Positions 48,788 to 60,166 of a DNA stretch of 64,000 nucleotides are shown piece by piece. The translations under genes and the position numbers were made by a program. The notes under the pieces were generated by a model. That model was not told the DNA's origin and ran no database searches. It was given only the letters and a program-made list of their open reading frames with translations. The stretch spans positions 16,423,001-16,487,000 of the forward strand of contig NC_079875.1 in the NCBI RefSeq assembly GCF_029227915.1, read 5' to 3'. This DNA comes from Hydractinia symbiolongicarpus (Eukaryota > Cnidaria > Hydrozoa > Anthoathecata > Hydractiniidae). The first letter of the stretch is position 1. Every line of letters begins with the position of its first letter.

Positions 48788-48900
48788 AAGCTAATTGTTG
48801 CTGACGTCAACACGACCGTTTTTCCCGAGACCTTCTTGGGTCCCGTCGTTAAATATTTCGTAGCGCGGGCGCACTGGGGACTTCCACTAACAAATTGCAC
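48788..48900 (+). repeat. Dispersed repeat with gctgacgtcaaca core, copy 2
   Basis: gctaattgttgctgacgtca, then cccgagaccttcttggg and atatttcgtagcgcgg. Same block order as at 12176 and 59270. It abuts the SINE. Confidence 0.5.
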
Positions 48901-49685
48901 ATAATTTCTGGCTTACTTGAGCTCAATTTCATTGACTAATAGCCTCTATAGAGAATTAGTCGTCTAATGATATATATATCAAAACTTTTGATAAATGCTG
49001 AGGGTCACTGATGATGTCGAGGGGTTGTCCACCAGTCCGGTTTTTATATTTTGCGTAAAAATCAAAACAGCACCTATATTGAATTAGTATGCCCGAAGTT
49101 AATGAAAAGAAATTACCAATCGCAGTACCGCGGTTTGTGAATGGCAAATATTCGCCATTGAACCTTTATAAGGTGGCGTGGTAAGGGCTTTTTGTGTTGA
49201 TTTATTCAATTCCGCTATTTGTTTTTTATATTGTGTTAATTTACAAATTAACATATCAATATTTGAAGATTTTTCAGAGTGACTTCCAGTTAGTTGAAAC
49301 TGTCAGGGAAAAACTGCTATTGACATATAGCTACCCCACTTCTAGCTAATTATGTAGAATACACAAGCTTAATTTGGTTAAAGGGCGTCTAATTACGCTA
49401 TACAAAAACATAAACTGAGCTTATCTTATATAAGCTCAGATAAGCCAAAGCTACCCTGAAAAGGCACGCCTTTCCAAGGTTGCACTCTCTGAGAAATCGA
49501 TGACAAGAGTTATTCCGATCGGTTAAGAAAATCAAAAAATTTTGCTGGAGCAGATATCAATATATAACTACTTTGTGATTTAATCTAAATTTTGGCAGAT
49601 ATAATCCTATGCAGTGGCTATTCATACATGACCGTACTTTAATATTTTTTTTCTATTTGCGTCCTCGACATCATCAGTGAATTAA

Positions 49686-49966
49686 AGATGTTATTCAGAT
49701 AAGAAGATTGAATAGGCTGGGGCACTTGGAAAGAATGGAGGGGGATAATTGGGTAAGAAAGTGTAGAGACTTGATAGTTCCTGGGGCAAAGCCCAGAGGC
49801 AAACTGAGAAAGACTTGGCAGGGATTATAAAGACAGACTTGATACAAAGGAAGTTGAGTTTAGATCTAACACAGTCAGATTGGAAGAGGGTCATTAATAC
49901 ACCCCGTCCAACCCATGCTAACATGGAAAACGGATGTTAAGCCAAGAAGGATGATGATGATGATTC
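49686..49966 (+). mobile_element. 5'-truncated LINE, 3' end
   Basis: Translates as IRRLNRLGHLERMEGDNWV, then PGAKPRGKLRKTWQ, with stops after it. This is the C-terminal end typical of a widespread animal LINE reverse transcriptase (R-W-x-G-H-x-E-R ... R-G-R-x-x-K-T-W). It finishes in a (gat)5-like tail, as many RTE/CR1-type copies do. Decayed by stop codons. Confidence 0.75.
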
Positions 49967-50180
49967 GTACGTGACTTTCACGTGCTTTATTATTTTTCGC
50001 AGTAGGTATTCATGCGTGACTGCACTTTGATATTTTTTTCTATTCGTATGTGACTATCATGTACTTTTTTATTTTTTTCTATTCGTACGTGACTCTCACA
50101 TACTTTATTATTTTTTTCTATTCGTATGTGACATTTGTGTACTTTTTTCTTTTCTTTGCATTTGTACGGGACACTCACAT
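49966..50180 (-). repeat. 39-bp tandem repeats (13-aa KVHxSHIRIEKNx)
   Basis: tattcgtatgtgac-type units start at 50041, 50080 and 50119, with diverged copies on either side. In one minus-strand frame each unit reads like KVHDSHIRIEKNI. They follow directly on the 3' side of the PHD-finger frame but in a shifted frame. Confidence 0.75.
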
Positions 50181-50257
50181 ACTTTCTTTATTTCAAATGA
50201 ATTTGGGGGAATTAAAAGAAATTTAGAGAATTTCACAGTATGTATATATATATTTAC

Positions 50258-50548
50258 TGATTTTATGGCTGTGGTGTGTCGTACGGAGCAACGTTTGCAG
50301 AACCAGTTCCTAGCTGCTGGCATTTTTGTTCTGTCAATAAAAGATAGATGGCACCAGCACAGACAACCATCACATCCCACAGACGTTTCCTCGGAAAGAT
50401 CGTTATTGCAAACTTCGCAAAACCATTTCTTATTTTTTGTGTTTTTTGTAACATGCTTCCACGCAGCTTTACCACACAAGTGTTGGATCATCGATAAATC
50501 GATGTTGTCTTGATCAGACAGTTTTGGATGAATTTCTGTCTGCATCAT
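50258..50548 (-). pseudogene. PHD-finger fragment, probably transposon-associated
   Basis: The open frame contains WFCEVCNNDLSEETSVGCDG, then CWCHLSF and NWFCKRC. This is the C-x2-C ... C-x2-C ... CH ... W-x-C-x2-C layout of a PHD-type zinc finger. A donor-like site after TTAIKS (GTAAAT, 50257) could end an exon, and an acag acceptor may lie near 50527. No other exon of the gene was found. PHD fingers bind histone tails in chromatin proteins and also occur in transposon-encoded proteins. The repeat-rich surroundings favour a mobile-element fragment, but a short real exon is possible. Confidence 0.5.
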
Positions 50549-50602
50549 TTCTTGGGTAATTGTTTTTTTATACGGCGTTGTTGCGATAAATGTTCAAAAC
50601 AT

Positions 50603-50702
50603 GCCTGTAAGGTAAATTCATACATGTTAGGGTCATAATAAATTTTTAAAACGCCTGTAAGGTAAATTCATACATGTTAGGGTCATAATAAATTTTTAAA
50701 AC
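50603..50702. repeat. Exact 50-bp tandem duplication
   Basis: gcctgtaaggtaaattcata and the following 30 bases are repeated without change (50603-50652 and 50653-50702). Confidence 0.9.
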
Positions 50703-50709
50703 AGTGAAC

Positions 50710-53700
50710 ATTTTTTGTTACCTTATTGACAGCGTGGTTATGTTCTTTGTGCATATTTTTCACATATAGTTGTTATCCGTCTTCAATTGTTCTAATTTTT
50801 ATCATATACATACATCCTTGCTGAAATGTCCTATAAGTAATTTTTTTCATTTTGATCATTATAGAAACCAGCCTTAAATTCTATATACAACTTTTAAGAA
50901 TATTCTATGCTCAAGTATGCATAAATCATAGATCAAATGTTATGTAAACGAAATATATTTTTTAAAATTATTTTTACTATGAAACGAAATCTAGGTCGGC
51001 ATGCTGACCTGAAAAGCGACCTTCATTTAATTGAAGTCAACTTGTACATGCCGCCCTACATTCTTTCCATTATCAGCATGCCGAGCAAATTAATGTATTT
51101 TATATACATTGGAAAAACTGACCCTTTTTCACAAATATGTAAGTTTAATTAATGTAGCTTCAACGAATTGTTATCGTTTCCATATTTTGCGTGAAGTTTT
51201 ACTTGTTATTAACAAGATTCTTCAAGAACACTCAGTATAGTGCCTGTATTTTGTCAAAGTCAATCAAGTTTCCTGCGTTTATAATACGTTCGAAAAGCCC
51301 GTGACTGAGAATGAGGCGAAAAAAAATCACCCTATTTTTTTATTAGAAAAACCACCCAGAAAGAATTCAGGTATATTTATAAGTAAATAACTTTTCTTTT
51401 TCTTAAAATTTAATCTATACATGCTGATTGATAAAAGAATTGTTGAGAGTTGGACACAGTTCGATTTGCCAAGTTTCAGGATAAGTGCATGCTCTGTACT
51501 TGCATAACTTGTGGGGAGTTTTGTCCTGGTCGAAGAGAACTGTGATGGTCTTCAATGGCTTGACTGAGTGGCTAACTACAGACTGATTTATCTGAGATAA
51601 AAGTATATATATTACATATATCACAGTATTTGATGAGAGGGCAGAAAATAGTAAATGCTGACCTTGCCGACATGTCAGATTGGTTTGCCGACCTAATTTT
51701 TACCTTAAGTTGGCAAAATGTTGCTGGATTGATTAGCTAATCACTCCAGCGTTTTTTTCCACATTGCGTCATTACAGGCCCTGGCTTTATTTATGAACAT
51801 AAAATAATCACTTGATTTTGTATGAAAGGTGTTATATAAGAATTATTCTATGTATCTATATTTTTTGCACTGTCAAATAGAAGCAGTAGTTAAAAGTCAT
51901 TCAAGTAAAACGCTTTATTTTGGCTGGTTATTTTTTTAGTACTTCAAAAGTTAAACAAGTTTTAGTTTGGAACATAAACCTGTTTTCAAGAATTTGAGAG
52001 TTATTGTATCAAGAATGATTGCTGTTCAAAGTAAAGCCAGTTTATTTGACTTTAAAGTCGAGTTTAGTCTAACACCCTATAAATGCAAAAGTTGAAGTCA
52101 GAATTCTTTAGAAAAGTTGTTTAATCCTGGAAGTTGCAATAGGCAAAATAGAAATCTGACAGAAAAAGGAAAGTTTTTAAAATTTCAGTATTAGTGACAA
52201 CTTCATTCTATATTTTGCATTGACAACCAACCTGGTTTGCAACTTTTGTTACATGGGAAGATCAAAAAAATAAACTATTGACAACTGAAAGAAAAGAACA
52301 ATGTCGGGAGAAAAATAAAGAAGCTGAAAAGAAAAAGGACAGACAAAGAAAAGCTCATAAAACAATTAAAGGTCACAATCAATGAAAAAGAAGAAGAAAA
52401 GGCAACAGTACAAAGGATACAAAAGGACGTTTCGAGCAAACAGGTTGTACTAAAAAAATACTTGGGACTAGACTAAGGATCGAAACCGCATGCAGAGAGA
52501 TGAGGACATTTTATCAATAACTGGGTCTAGTTAAACTAGTGAAACTAGTACATGTAAAGTACGAGGTACTCAGGAGTCTCCAAACCTCTCCTTCATTGTT
52601 CAAGGCTGTTTCGCAACAATCAATTGAAGACGTACTTGCTCATTGTAAAATTAAACAAAGGAGTAACAACACTTATTCATTTCTATAGCAGAAAAAGTAA
52701 CACTGACAAAATTTCAAAATTTCTTGAGTTGTACTTAAACAAGAATGCAATGTGCTATCCAAGTGTTGTAAATGACGCAAATGTACATGAGATTAAGTAA
52801 AATTAGTCAAATTTACCCAAAAAGTTGTCATTATTTCTTTGAAAAGAAAAAAAGAGAATGCCTGGGATTGGTTTGCTATTATAGACCAGTGTGCAAAATC
52901 AATTTAAAGAGTTTCACTACATAATCATGAGTAGGTCCTATGAGTATAGTAAATACAGGTGATTTTTTTGTGAAAAAAGTTCCTTATTCACCTTTTTTTC
53001 TTTTTAGGAGTAAAGAATATTCACCAATTATTACCTCTCTTAGCCCTAGCCCCTACCTCTTTAATATCAAATATCAACGTAATATCAAACTTGCTATTTT
53101 TGCACAGTTGACCTAAATTCCAAGACCATAGCCTATGTTTGTAAAAAGATATCTAAAATGATAAAAAAAAGAAATATTTGTCACAACTTTAGAAACATGA
53201 TTGGGTATGCTGCAATGTATATAATATAAACTTTTGATAATGTACAAAATTAATATGTTTTTTCAAAATTTGTAGGAAATTCTGTCGATGAGAAAGGTTC
53301 TATATAGTTTTCTATATAGTTTTTAACGCATACCATCTATCAAAGATATGTGATTATAATTTTTCTTCTTCTTATATTGTCCTTATATTTTTAGTGTAGT
53401 ACGAAATAAAGTGGTGGACATTACGAGTGAAATATATATTGCTTATCTGTATTGTAAGTCTATATATTATATTATTGTATTGTGAAGGATAGAATAAGCT
53501 GCATGTATGTTTTTTTTACTTTACGCACATATTTAACCCATAACAGCACGTATATAACTGTCAGGCCCAATTTAGTAGAAATCTTAGTTTTTCGAAACTC
53601 AAATATAAAATGGTTTGTTTTACAAAAGTGAAGCACTTATCCTATTCAGAATAGGATAAAAAAATGTTATTAAATTATTTAAATTCTTTAGGTTTTTAAG

Positions 53701-53840
53701 TGTATACATACCTATATAATCATGGTAATATGATACATGTATAACGGGCAATTCCTTTTGTTCAATATGAGGCATTACCTTTAGTTTAAAGGTTGGTCAT
53801 CTTAATATGCATGTGTATCTTCTTTAAATCTATATTATAA
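50710..53840. other. Intergenic; Lys-rich relic near 52.3-52.8 kb
   Basis: No intact gene. At 52280-52680 the plus strand reads as broken Lys/Glu-rich segments (EKNKEAEKKKDRQRKAHK; later LQTSPSLFKAVSQQSIED) with stops between. It may be a decayed transposon-encoded protein, but I cannot name it. Confidence 0.35.
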
Positions 53841-53849
53841 TAACTATAT

Positions 53850-55720
53850 ATGGCTGTATCCCCAGACAACTGAGTATCTCATATCCTTCCTTTCTAAATG
53901 GTCAAGATTTTCCTGCTTCCCTGCCCATGCCTTACTACCAGGCAACACAGGATTACACAAGCTTCATACGACGTAGATTTATCATTAAGACTGATCGTGA
54001 AATGCAGTGACTCTCTAAATTTTTGTTCCCTGTCCTGCGAATAAAACTTCTTCCTTGACACCTCCTTCACTACTCAACATATCAGCTAAGTAAGAGCTGA
54101 TATGCCAATATGTTGAACGAGTCTAACGAGCCACTGTACATAATTAAAGGTGGAAAAACTTTGTTTTGTACAAAAGAAATTTTCTTGTCTATAATCTAAC
54201 CTATGCAACACTTACTTTGAACTATGCTTGGAAGTCTGACAAACATTGAGATACTCCCAACCCCTTTCTTGTAATTTCAACATGGCAACTTTCTAACTTT
54301 ACTGCAGCACTTGGTTCTAATGTTAATAATAATGTCGTTAGACTTTACTGCATTTACTCAAAACCCTTAAACCCTTTCTCTTCTAGTCTTTTTTTCTAAA
54401 ACGTTTTAACTAATTCTTCCATTGACTCCGTTTTGAGAGCCAAATCATCTATCTACTACAACTGCCATGGACATTCTGTTTCGAATTCAATCGACAACAC
54501 TTCTAAGATTAAAACAAACAACAGAGGACTAAGAACAAATTAAAAGTATACCAACATTTACACTAAATTTCTCACCTAGTGAAATGTTTATCCTGGCACG
54601 ACCTCTAGCAATGCTGTACAGAGACTGTGCTCTCTTAACTGGACATTTATCTATACCAATTTTTTTCACAGCTTCCCAGATATCCTCTCGTGTTATTCTA
54701 CAGATTCTTTCTTTTTTCTAAATAGTTTATACCCAAATAATTTTCTTACTGTATGAGTACAAAATTTGCATCTGTGGTACGACGCCGTGGACGGAAACCG
54801 AATTGTGTGCTGATCAATTCTTTCTCTAACTAATTTATCAGTCACTTTTTCAGTAACGTTTGTTACTTGATCTAACCAATTTTAACCCTCTTTGTTTGCA
54901 TTTTTATAAGTTCGTGTGCTGCCCTTGAAATAATAGGCTATTACGCTCTTCTTCTAGTCACTTGAAGTAGCTCCATTCATTTTAGTTCGATCGGCAAGAC
55001 TTGTGATAAGCTGAGCTCCAGTGTACCCAGGCGCTTTTACTATAACAGCACTTGATGCTCATGCAGCTTTGCCAATCTCTATTTTCCTAAAACTCTAACT
55101 ACCCATTGTTTTAATCTGTACAGTCAATCTGTTGCATCAACATCAAGAAGATAATTTTCATCCTAATTTTACTTAGTGTTAAGTAACATGGTCAGAACTC
55201 TTTCAAAAGCAGCTCTGTCTATGTCTATAGCTCAGTTTTTGTCCACCCACAGATTATTATCAGAGTTTTCTAGAAGACAAGTCCAAGTACTATCAACATT
55301 ATCACCACATTGATCATTTTGGACCAACTACTTAACTTTTCAACTAAATTGTTTGCTCAATTTTCTCCTATAGATTACAGACTTTCCAACGGGGCCTATA
55401 ATTACCCTCGCCTTCTTTAAAACTCTCCAAAGCAATATTACAAACCAACAACCTATGCTGTGTAAAACTCTTCCCCTGGTGTCCACATCTTTGTCCGACT
55501 TTCTAACCAGAAAGTAATCTATCTATATCGGAGGACCAACTGACTCATATCGTTGAGCTCTGTCTCTTAATAATTGATGTCTTGCAAAACCATGCCTATT
55601 GTCATTTTTGACTCAAGCAAACTCTCCCCTTCTTTATTTCTGCTCCCTATTCCGTTGTCGCCAAAACAAAAGAGCTTGTACATTGCTCTTCTTCTTTCTG
55701 CAAATTTCACTGAAAATCCT
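53850..55720 (-). pseudogene. Decayed LINE (endonuclease-reverse transcriptase)
   Basis: Minus-strand fragments in shifting frames follow the order of a LINE ORF2. An endonuclease end reads IDYFLVRKSD (about 55.5 kb). An RT segment reads AQSLYSIARGRARI...LGEKFSVNVGI (about 54.6 kb), followed by LILEVLS and IDDLALKTESMEE (remnant of the YADD box region, about 54.4 kb). The C-terminal region reads LSSEGGVKEEV (about 54.06 kb) and HLERKDMRYSVVWG (about 53.9 kb). Many stops and frameshifts make it inactive. It resembles the family of the 3' end at 49686, but its own 3' tail is missing. Confidence 0.75.
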
Positions 55721-56373
55721 CATGAGCTATTTGTGGGAAATATTCGTGTATGCTCTTCGTTTATTCTTCGTAGCATCGTGTCGAAGTATTTTTGTCGTGG
55801 CTTTTTGTCACGTCGTAGTGTTTTTGATTGTGGTGTAACATGATTCATTGTGTTGTTTTACGTTTCGTCGTGTCGTAAAACATTGTGTTCGTTGCAGGGG
55901 TACTTAACTTCATGCTCTTTTACATGAAATAACTAATTTCTAGAAATTTCCACAGGACCCCATAAGCTTAAGCTGAGCATTTTAAGAGCTAGCTAGCTAA
56001 AATGTTAAAAACTGCGAACTTTAAAAGAAAAGAATGAAAGTAGGTTCAGATATAGTTGAAAGCATATTATTAAATGTGTTCTTTAAGCACACTTCCGGAA
56101 TGGAATATTCAACATAATTAATGCTGAAAAAATAGCTTGTGCTTCCAACATGATGTGTTTTGCAAACATGCTCAACATAAATGAATACAATTACCCTGCA
56201 CTATCCAGCTACCACGAACCTCTAATGTCCTCTGTTGTCTGCTTCTGTTCTGCTCAATACAATAAAAAAGCAACGACAAAGCTAGCCAGTCAATTAAGAT
56301 TTAACGAACAAAAGTGTCTGTAAAACATCTAAATTTATATATAAGTATTATGATAGTAACTCGCCATAGAATA

Positions 56374-56421
56374 AATGTGGTAAAAAGTAAAATATAAAAA
56401 CAAGTTCACAATAGCATAAGC
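56374..56421 (+). repeat. Left 48-bp inverted repeat of the Penelope-like relic
   Basis: Starts aatgtggtaaaaagtaaaat. Its reverse complement matches 57462-57509 at 46 of 48 positions. Confidence 0.9.
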
Positions 56422-57461
56422 TTTTCGGTAAAAGCCATCCTCAGTGCAGCATACTTAGAAACATATAAAGTTACAAATGCAAGTGAGATATCTGTGGAAA
56501 GTTTAAAGTTCCGATCAATTATAGCACAGACAGGTTCGTGCAGGTATGCTACTGCCCAAGTGATTGGTGATTATTTAAAACCTCCATGTGATGAGGACAA
56601 CTACATCATAAAAACAGGACTTTTCTTAAATGATTCATGAACATCCTCTCGATCAAAACGAAGAATACGTATCATATGACTTAGAGTCTCTTTTTACAAA
56701 CGTTCCTATTGCTGAACGATTGAGTATATTTTGGACGAAATTTATGTTCAACAAACAACTGGCCATCATTTGTAGCAGACTAATTTTCAAGAGGTTGTTG
56801 TTGAAACTGACAACTGAGAGCACGTTCATTTTTCAGTCAAAGTTTTACAAACAGACTGATGGTTGTACAATGGGAGGCCCTCTCTCTGTCACTTTCTCCA
56901 ACATCTTCCTAACAAAATTAGAGAAGGAATGTGTTGAACCATTTAAACCACGGTTTTATAAGCGATACGTAGATGACGTCATAAACAGGCGAATAAAGAA
57001 TCAGCCAGATGAATTGCTTGATAAACTGAATGCTTATCATCCAAAGTTATCGATCACTATTGAAGTTAACCCTGAGAGGTGTTTGGACACCAAATTAGTA
57101 AACGAAAATAGTATTAATCGTACACAAGTCTACAGAAAACCATCCAAATATCCCACACATTGGTCATCGCAAATTCTAAAATGATACAAAAGGAATGCTA
57201 TCAATGGTGATCTCAGTCGTGCAAATCGTATCCCGAATGACTTCGAAATGGAAAAGAATGTAATAAGGAAAAAAAATCGAAATGCAAATTTCCCTTTAGG
57301 TTTGTGGAAAGCGTCATTAATCAATTTCAAGAACTAATAACACCGACGATGACGAGTTTATAATTCCACACAACCTCTTTGACTTACCAAAACCATTCAT
57401 CCTTTTAGAAGTTCCATTTTGTGAAGAAAATAAAAAAGTTTCCAAATTATGCTTATGCTAT

Positions 57462-57509
57462 GCTTATGCTATTTTGAACTTGTTTTTATATTTTACTTTT
57501 TGCCACATT
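57462..57509 (-). repeat. Right 48-bp inverted repeat of the Penelope-like relic
   Basis: Starts gcttatgctattttgaactt on the plus strand. It is the reverse complement of 56374-56421 with two mismatches. Confidence 0.9.
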
Positions 57510-57539
57510 ATATAAGTCATATCAAAGATTATGATATTT

Positions 57540-57960
57540 TCCAGTTTCCCTTCGTTTCGTAAAACTTCATAAAGGCAGCCAGCACGAATGGTGACTTCAT
57601 ATAAAATTTGCACCGTTATGATACACCATGATAAATAATACGACGAAACTTACACCACGCAACAAAGGATGAAATTCCACGACGGAGAGTAAAACACCAC
57701 GATGAAGAGAATCACGGTAAAAGTAAAACTAAACGACAAAAATAACACACCATGGCAAAAACTGGGCACCGTGACAAAGAGTATTATGACGACACGTAAA
57801 ACCATAGGACGAAGAGCATTAGGACAGGACGAAAACCAACACGAATTTTGTCGTACAAATAACTCCATAGATCCTCTCCACGTGACGTCCCAAAGAGAAC
57901 ACATTTAAACACATCTACGGTCTCACATTTCCACTACTTTGCCTGCTCAACTTCGCAATG
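57540..57960. repeat. cgacgaa/cacgacg-rich degenerate repeat
   Basis: Irregular recurrence of ccacgatgaag, acgacgaaac and cgtaaaacc motifs. Its reverse complement resembles 55730-55900 in composition and motif order (atgctcttcgt, tttgtcacg, gttttacgt). An 84- or 68-codon frame across it is not convincing as a gene. Confidence 0.45.
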
Positions 57961-58004
57961 TAGCTACAAGAATTTACACTTGCCATCCTAACCTTCGTGC
58001 TATC

Positions 58005-58110
58005 TACCTGGTGATGTGGTAGCTCGGTAACTGACGATGCTCACACCTGTCGTACCGTACGTGACAGTTTCACTCCTCAGAGTTCCAGTCCCATCGTGAA
58101 CAATTCTCAC
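58005..58110 (+). repeat. Possible tRNA-derived SINE head
   Basis: tggtgatgtggtagctcggt resembles an A box and gagttccagtccc a B box at suitable spacing. No second copy was found in the window, so this is weakly supported. Confidence 0.35.
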
Positions 58111-59269
58111 GGCAATTTACAAAGAGGTTTTAGTACGGTTTCACAGCTTGACGCTTATTCTAACACCAACCTTTCACAAGCCGGGCTGGGTGTTTTCTAA
58201 AGTGACACCACTAGGTGCCATTTCACAGGTCTTCCCACTCGCCCCTTTAAACTGAGGTGTATGACCGTTGTTTGCCTCCCTTCCTGTCTCTGGAAGAGAT
58301 CCGTTTCCCTAACCAGCAGACCGATATCTCTAAAAAATGTTTAAAGACATTTTAAATTACTAGCCGGCGTGCGACGCTCATGTTAGCACGACAAGTAACT
58401 TTCATGATTGGCGTAGGCATGTTAGGGAAGTCTTGAAATAGCGTGTAAAGTTACAACAAAATATAGTTCCTTCCGCGAAATATAATCAGTAAAAATTCTT
58501 ACTGATTATGTTATTGTTTGTTTAATGATGATGTGCTTATTTAAAGATAATAGCCTGTATGTATTTAAATAAAAAAGTAGACAGTATTATTATATTTTAA
58601 TAGGCCTATCATTAAACCAACATCTAGCTGTGTCAAACCATAGATTACTTATCTATGGTGAAACCGAGTCGTATCGCGTAACTGACTTTACCTATGCTGC
58701 ACGACTTGACACGCTTGAATCGCTTGGCTCAACTGTATAAATCCAATGTAGAGCAGAGACGTGCTAAAGCATGCCCATCGCGTTCTTATTTAAAACAATA
58801 TTGTTCATACAGCTGCCATCTTGGGCATTTGTAAGTTCTTTCAGTTCGTCTCAGCCATAGGCTCGACTCTTTTAAAGTGGTATGCGAGCAAATCCGAAAC
58901 GAGGCGTGCTTAATTATGTTGATTTCAATCATTTAAATCGTTCAAACATGAACTTGTTTGTTTTAAACTTAATTACTGTACCGGGTTGGTTAAAACGTTT
59001 TTAAACTTATTAATGCGGGAATTTAGTAAACAAATATGGCCTAGTACCTCAAGTGGATATAAACAGATAAATATTTGAAGAGGAACAATCGTACTTCAAA
59101 ATTATTTAGTCTCGCTTCCGTCTTAATATTTCAGAGCCTAAGTAAATAATTTTGAAATTCGATTTTGGCAAATGGAAAAGAAGTTTTTTCATCCATCCAT
59201 GAATACAAAAATACAATGCATTCGGACTGAGGACTTCTTAGGTTATTTGGTTAGGTTTAAAAACGGAAA

Positions 59270-59400
59270 GGGTGCTAATTTTTGCTGAAGTCAGCAAGTC
59301 CCAATTCCATTATATCTCGGACCTTTTCGGGTGGTGGAGTGGATTATTCCAGAACGAACATTGTGGGAAATGCAGCTAGCGCATTTGTGACGTTGGTTAC
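59270..59400 (+). repeat. Dispersed repeat with gctgaagtcagca core, copy 3
   Basis: tttttgctgaagtcagcaag, then cggaccttttcgggtgg and gagtggattattccag. The same block order occurs at 12176 and 48788. Confidence 0.5.
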
Positions 59401-60166
59401 TTGGCCTACACCCCTGCCAAAATAGAATCAAGTGATCATGTTTGCCATTTCAAAAACCTGAAAAAAGGGACAATTTCCCAAAATTATTTCCAGTTTTCTA
59501 TCTTGCCATTTTCTAAATTATGCACGGAAAAATACCAAAATATTTGATTTTACAGTTATGTATAACATTTTGCATACCGTATTTTATTTTACCGCCAACA
59601 AGAATATATACTGAATGGAAAATACTGAAAAATAATGTATCTATTTTGGAAGTCAAAAAAAAAAAAAAAAAATTCGTTAACAGGTTGTCTCTATTGTTTC
59701 GACAAATATAATATACTTATAATTTCTTGGACCTTGATCTTCTGAATGGTCTGGTTATTAAACAATCTTATTTAGAATGCTTGAGGCTAGAAATAGTATC
59801 AATGACGAAGAGCTTCCTTGAGCCGTTTTCCTTAGTCCTTTCAAATTTTATGTCGGAGCAAATTTTGCGAATTTGGGCAATTTTCGCAGAAGTAATTCCC
59901 GCTGAAAATTTTTTGGGCTTAAAAATACGAGCAAGCGTTCCATTTTTTTTATTCCTTGTCAAGAAGTTTCTCCTTAAAAAGCGCTAAATTTTAAAGATTT
60001 GCGATCGCAAAACGTTGGGTTTGTAAAAAAATAAATCTCGGAAGTATATTTCTCATGTTCCCCTCCAATAAAAAAAAATCAACATGATGAAAAATTGGGG
60101 CCAGTAAAACATAAAATATTTTGTTTGATCGAAAATGTATTTGTTGACTTCTTGTTTAGTTCTATA

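Larger units (their letters stand above)
56374..57509 (+). pseudogene. Penelope-like retroelement relic between inverted repeats
   Basis: Reverse-transcriptase blocks occur in order. RSIIAQTGSCRYATAQVIGD lies at about 56510. YVSYDLESLFTNVPI, FYKQTDGCTMGGPLS and the catalytic YVDD lie in the frame 56630-57184. YRKPSKYPTHW follows, then past a stop GLWKASLINF and IIPHNLFDLPKPFILLEV to about 57415. The D-x-x-S-L-F-T-N-V-P and T-x-x-Y-R-K-P-T-like motifs are typical of Penelope-like elements. A frameshift near 56628, a stop at 57182-57184 and loss of the C-terminal GIY-YIG endonuclease make it a dead copy. A 48-bp inverted repeat bounds it (see separate entries). Confidence 0.8.

Noticed and set aside
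55574-55843. Plus-strand 89-codon frame
   Set aside because: Antisense to the endonuclease end of the minus-strand LINE relic.
60095-60166. 24-codon N-terminal extension of DBR1
   Set aside because: Not part of the conserved family start; a likely splice acceptor lies just before the internal Met.
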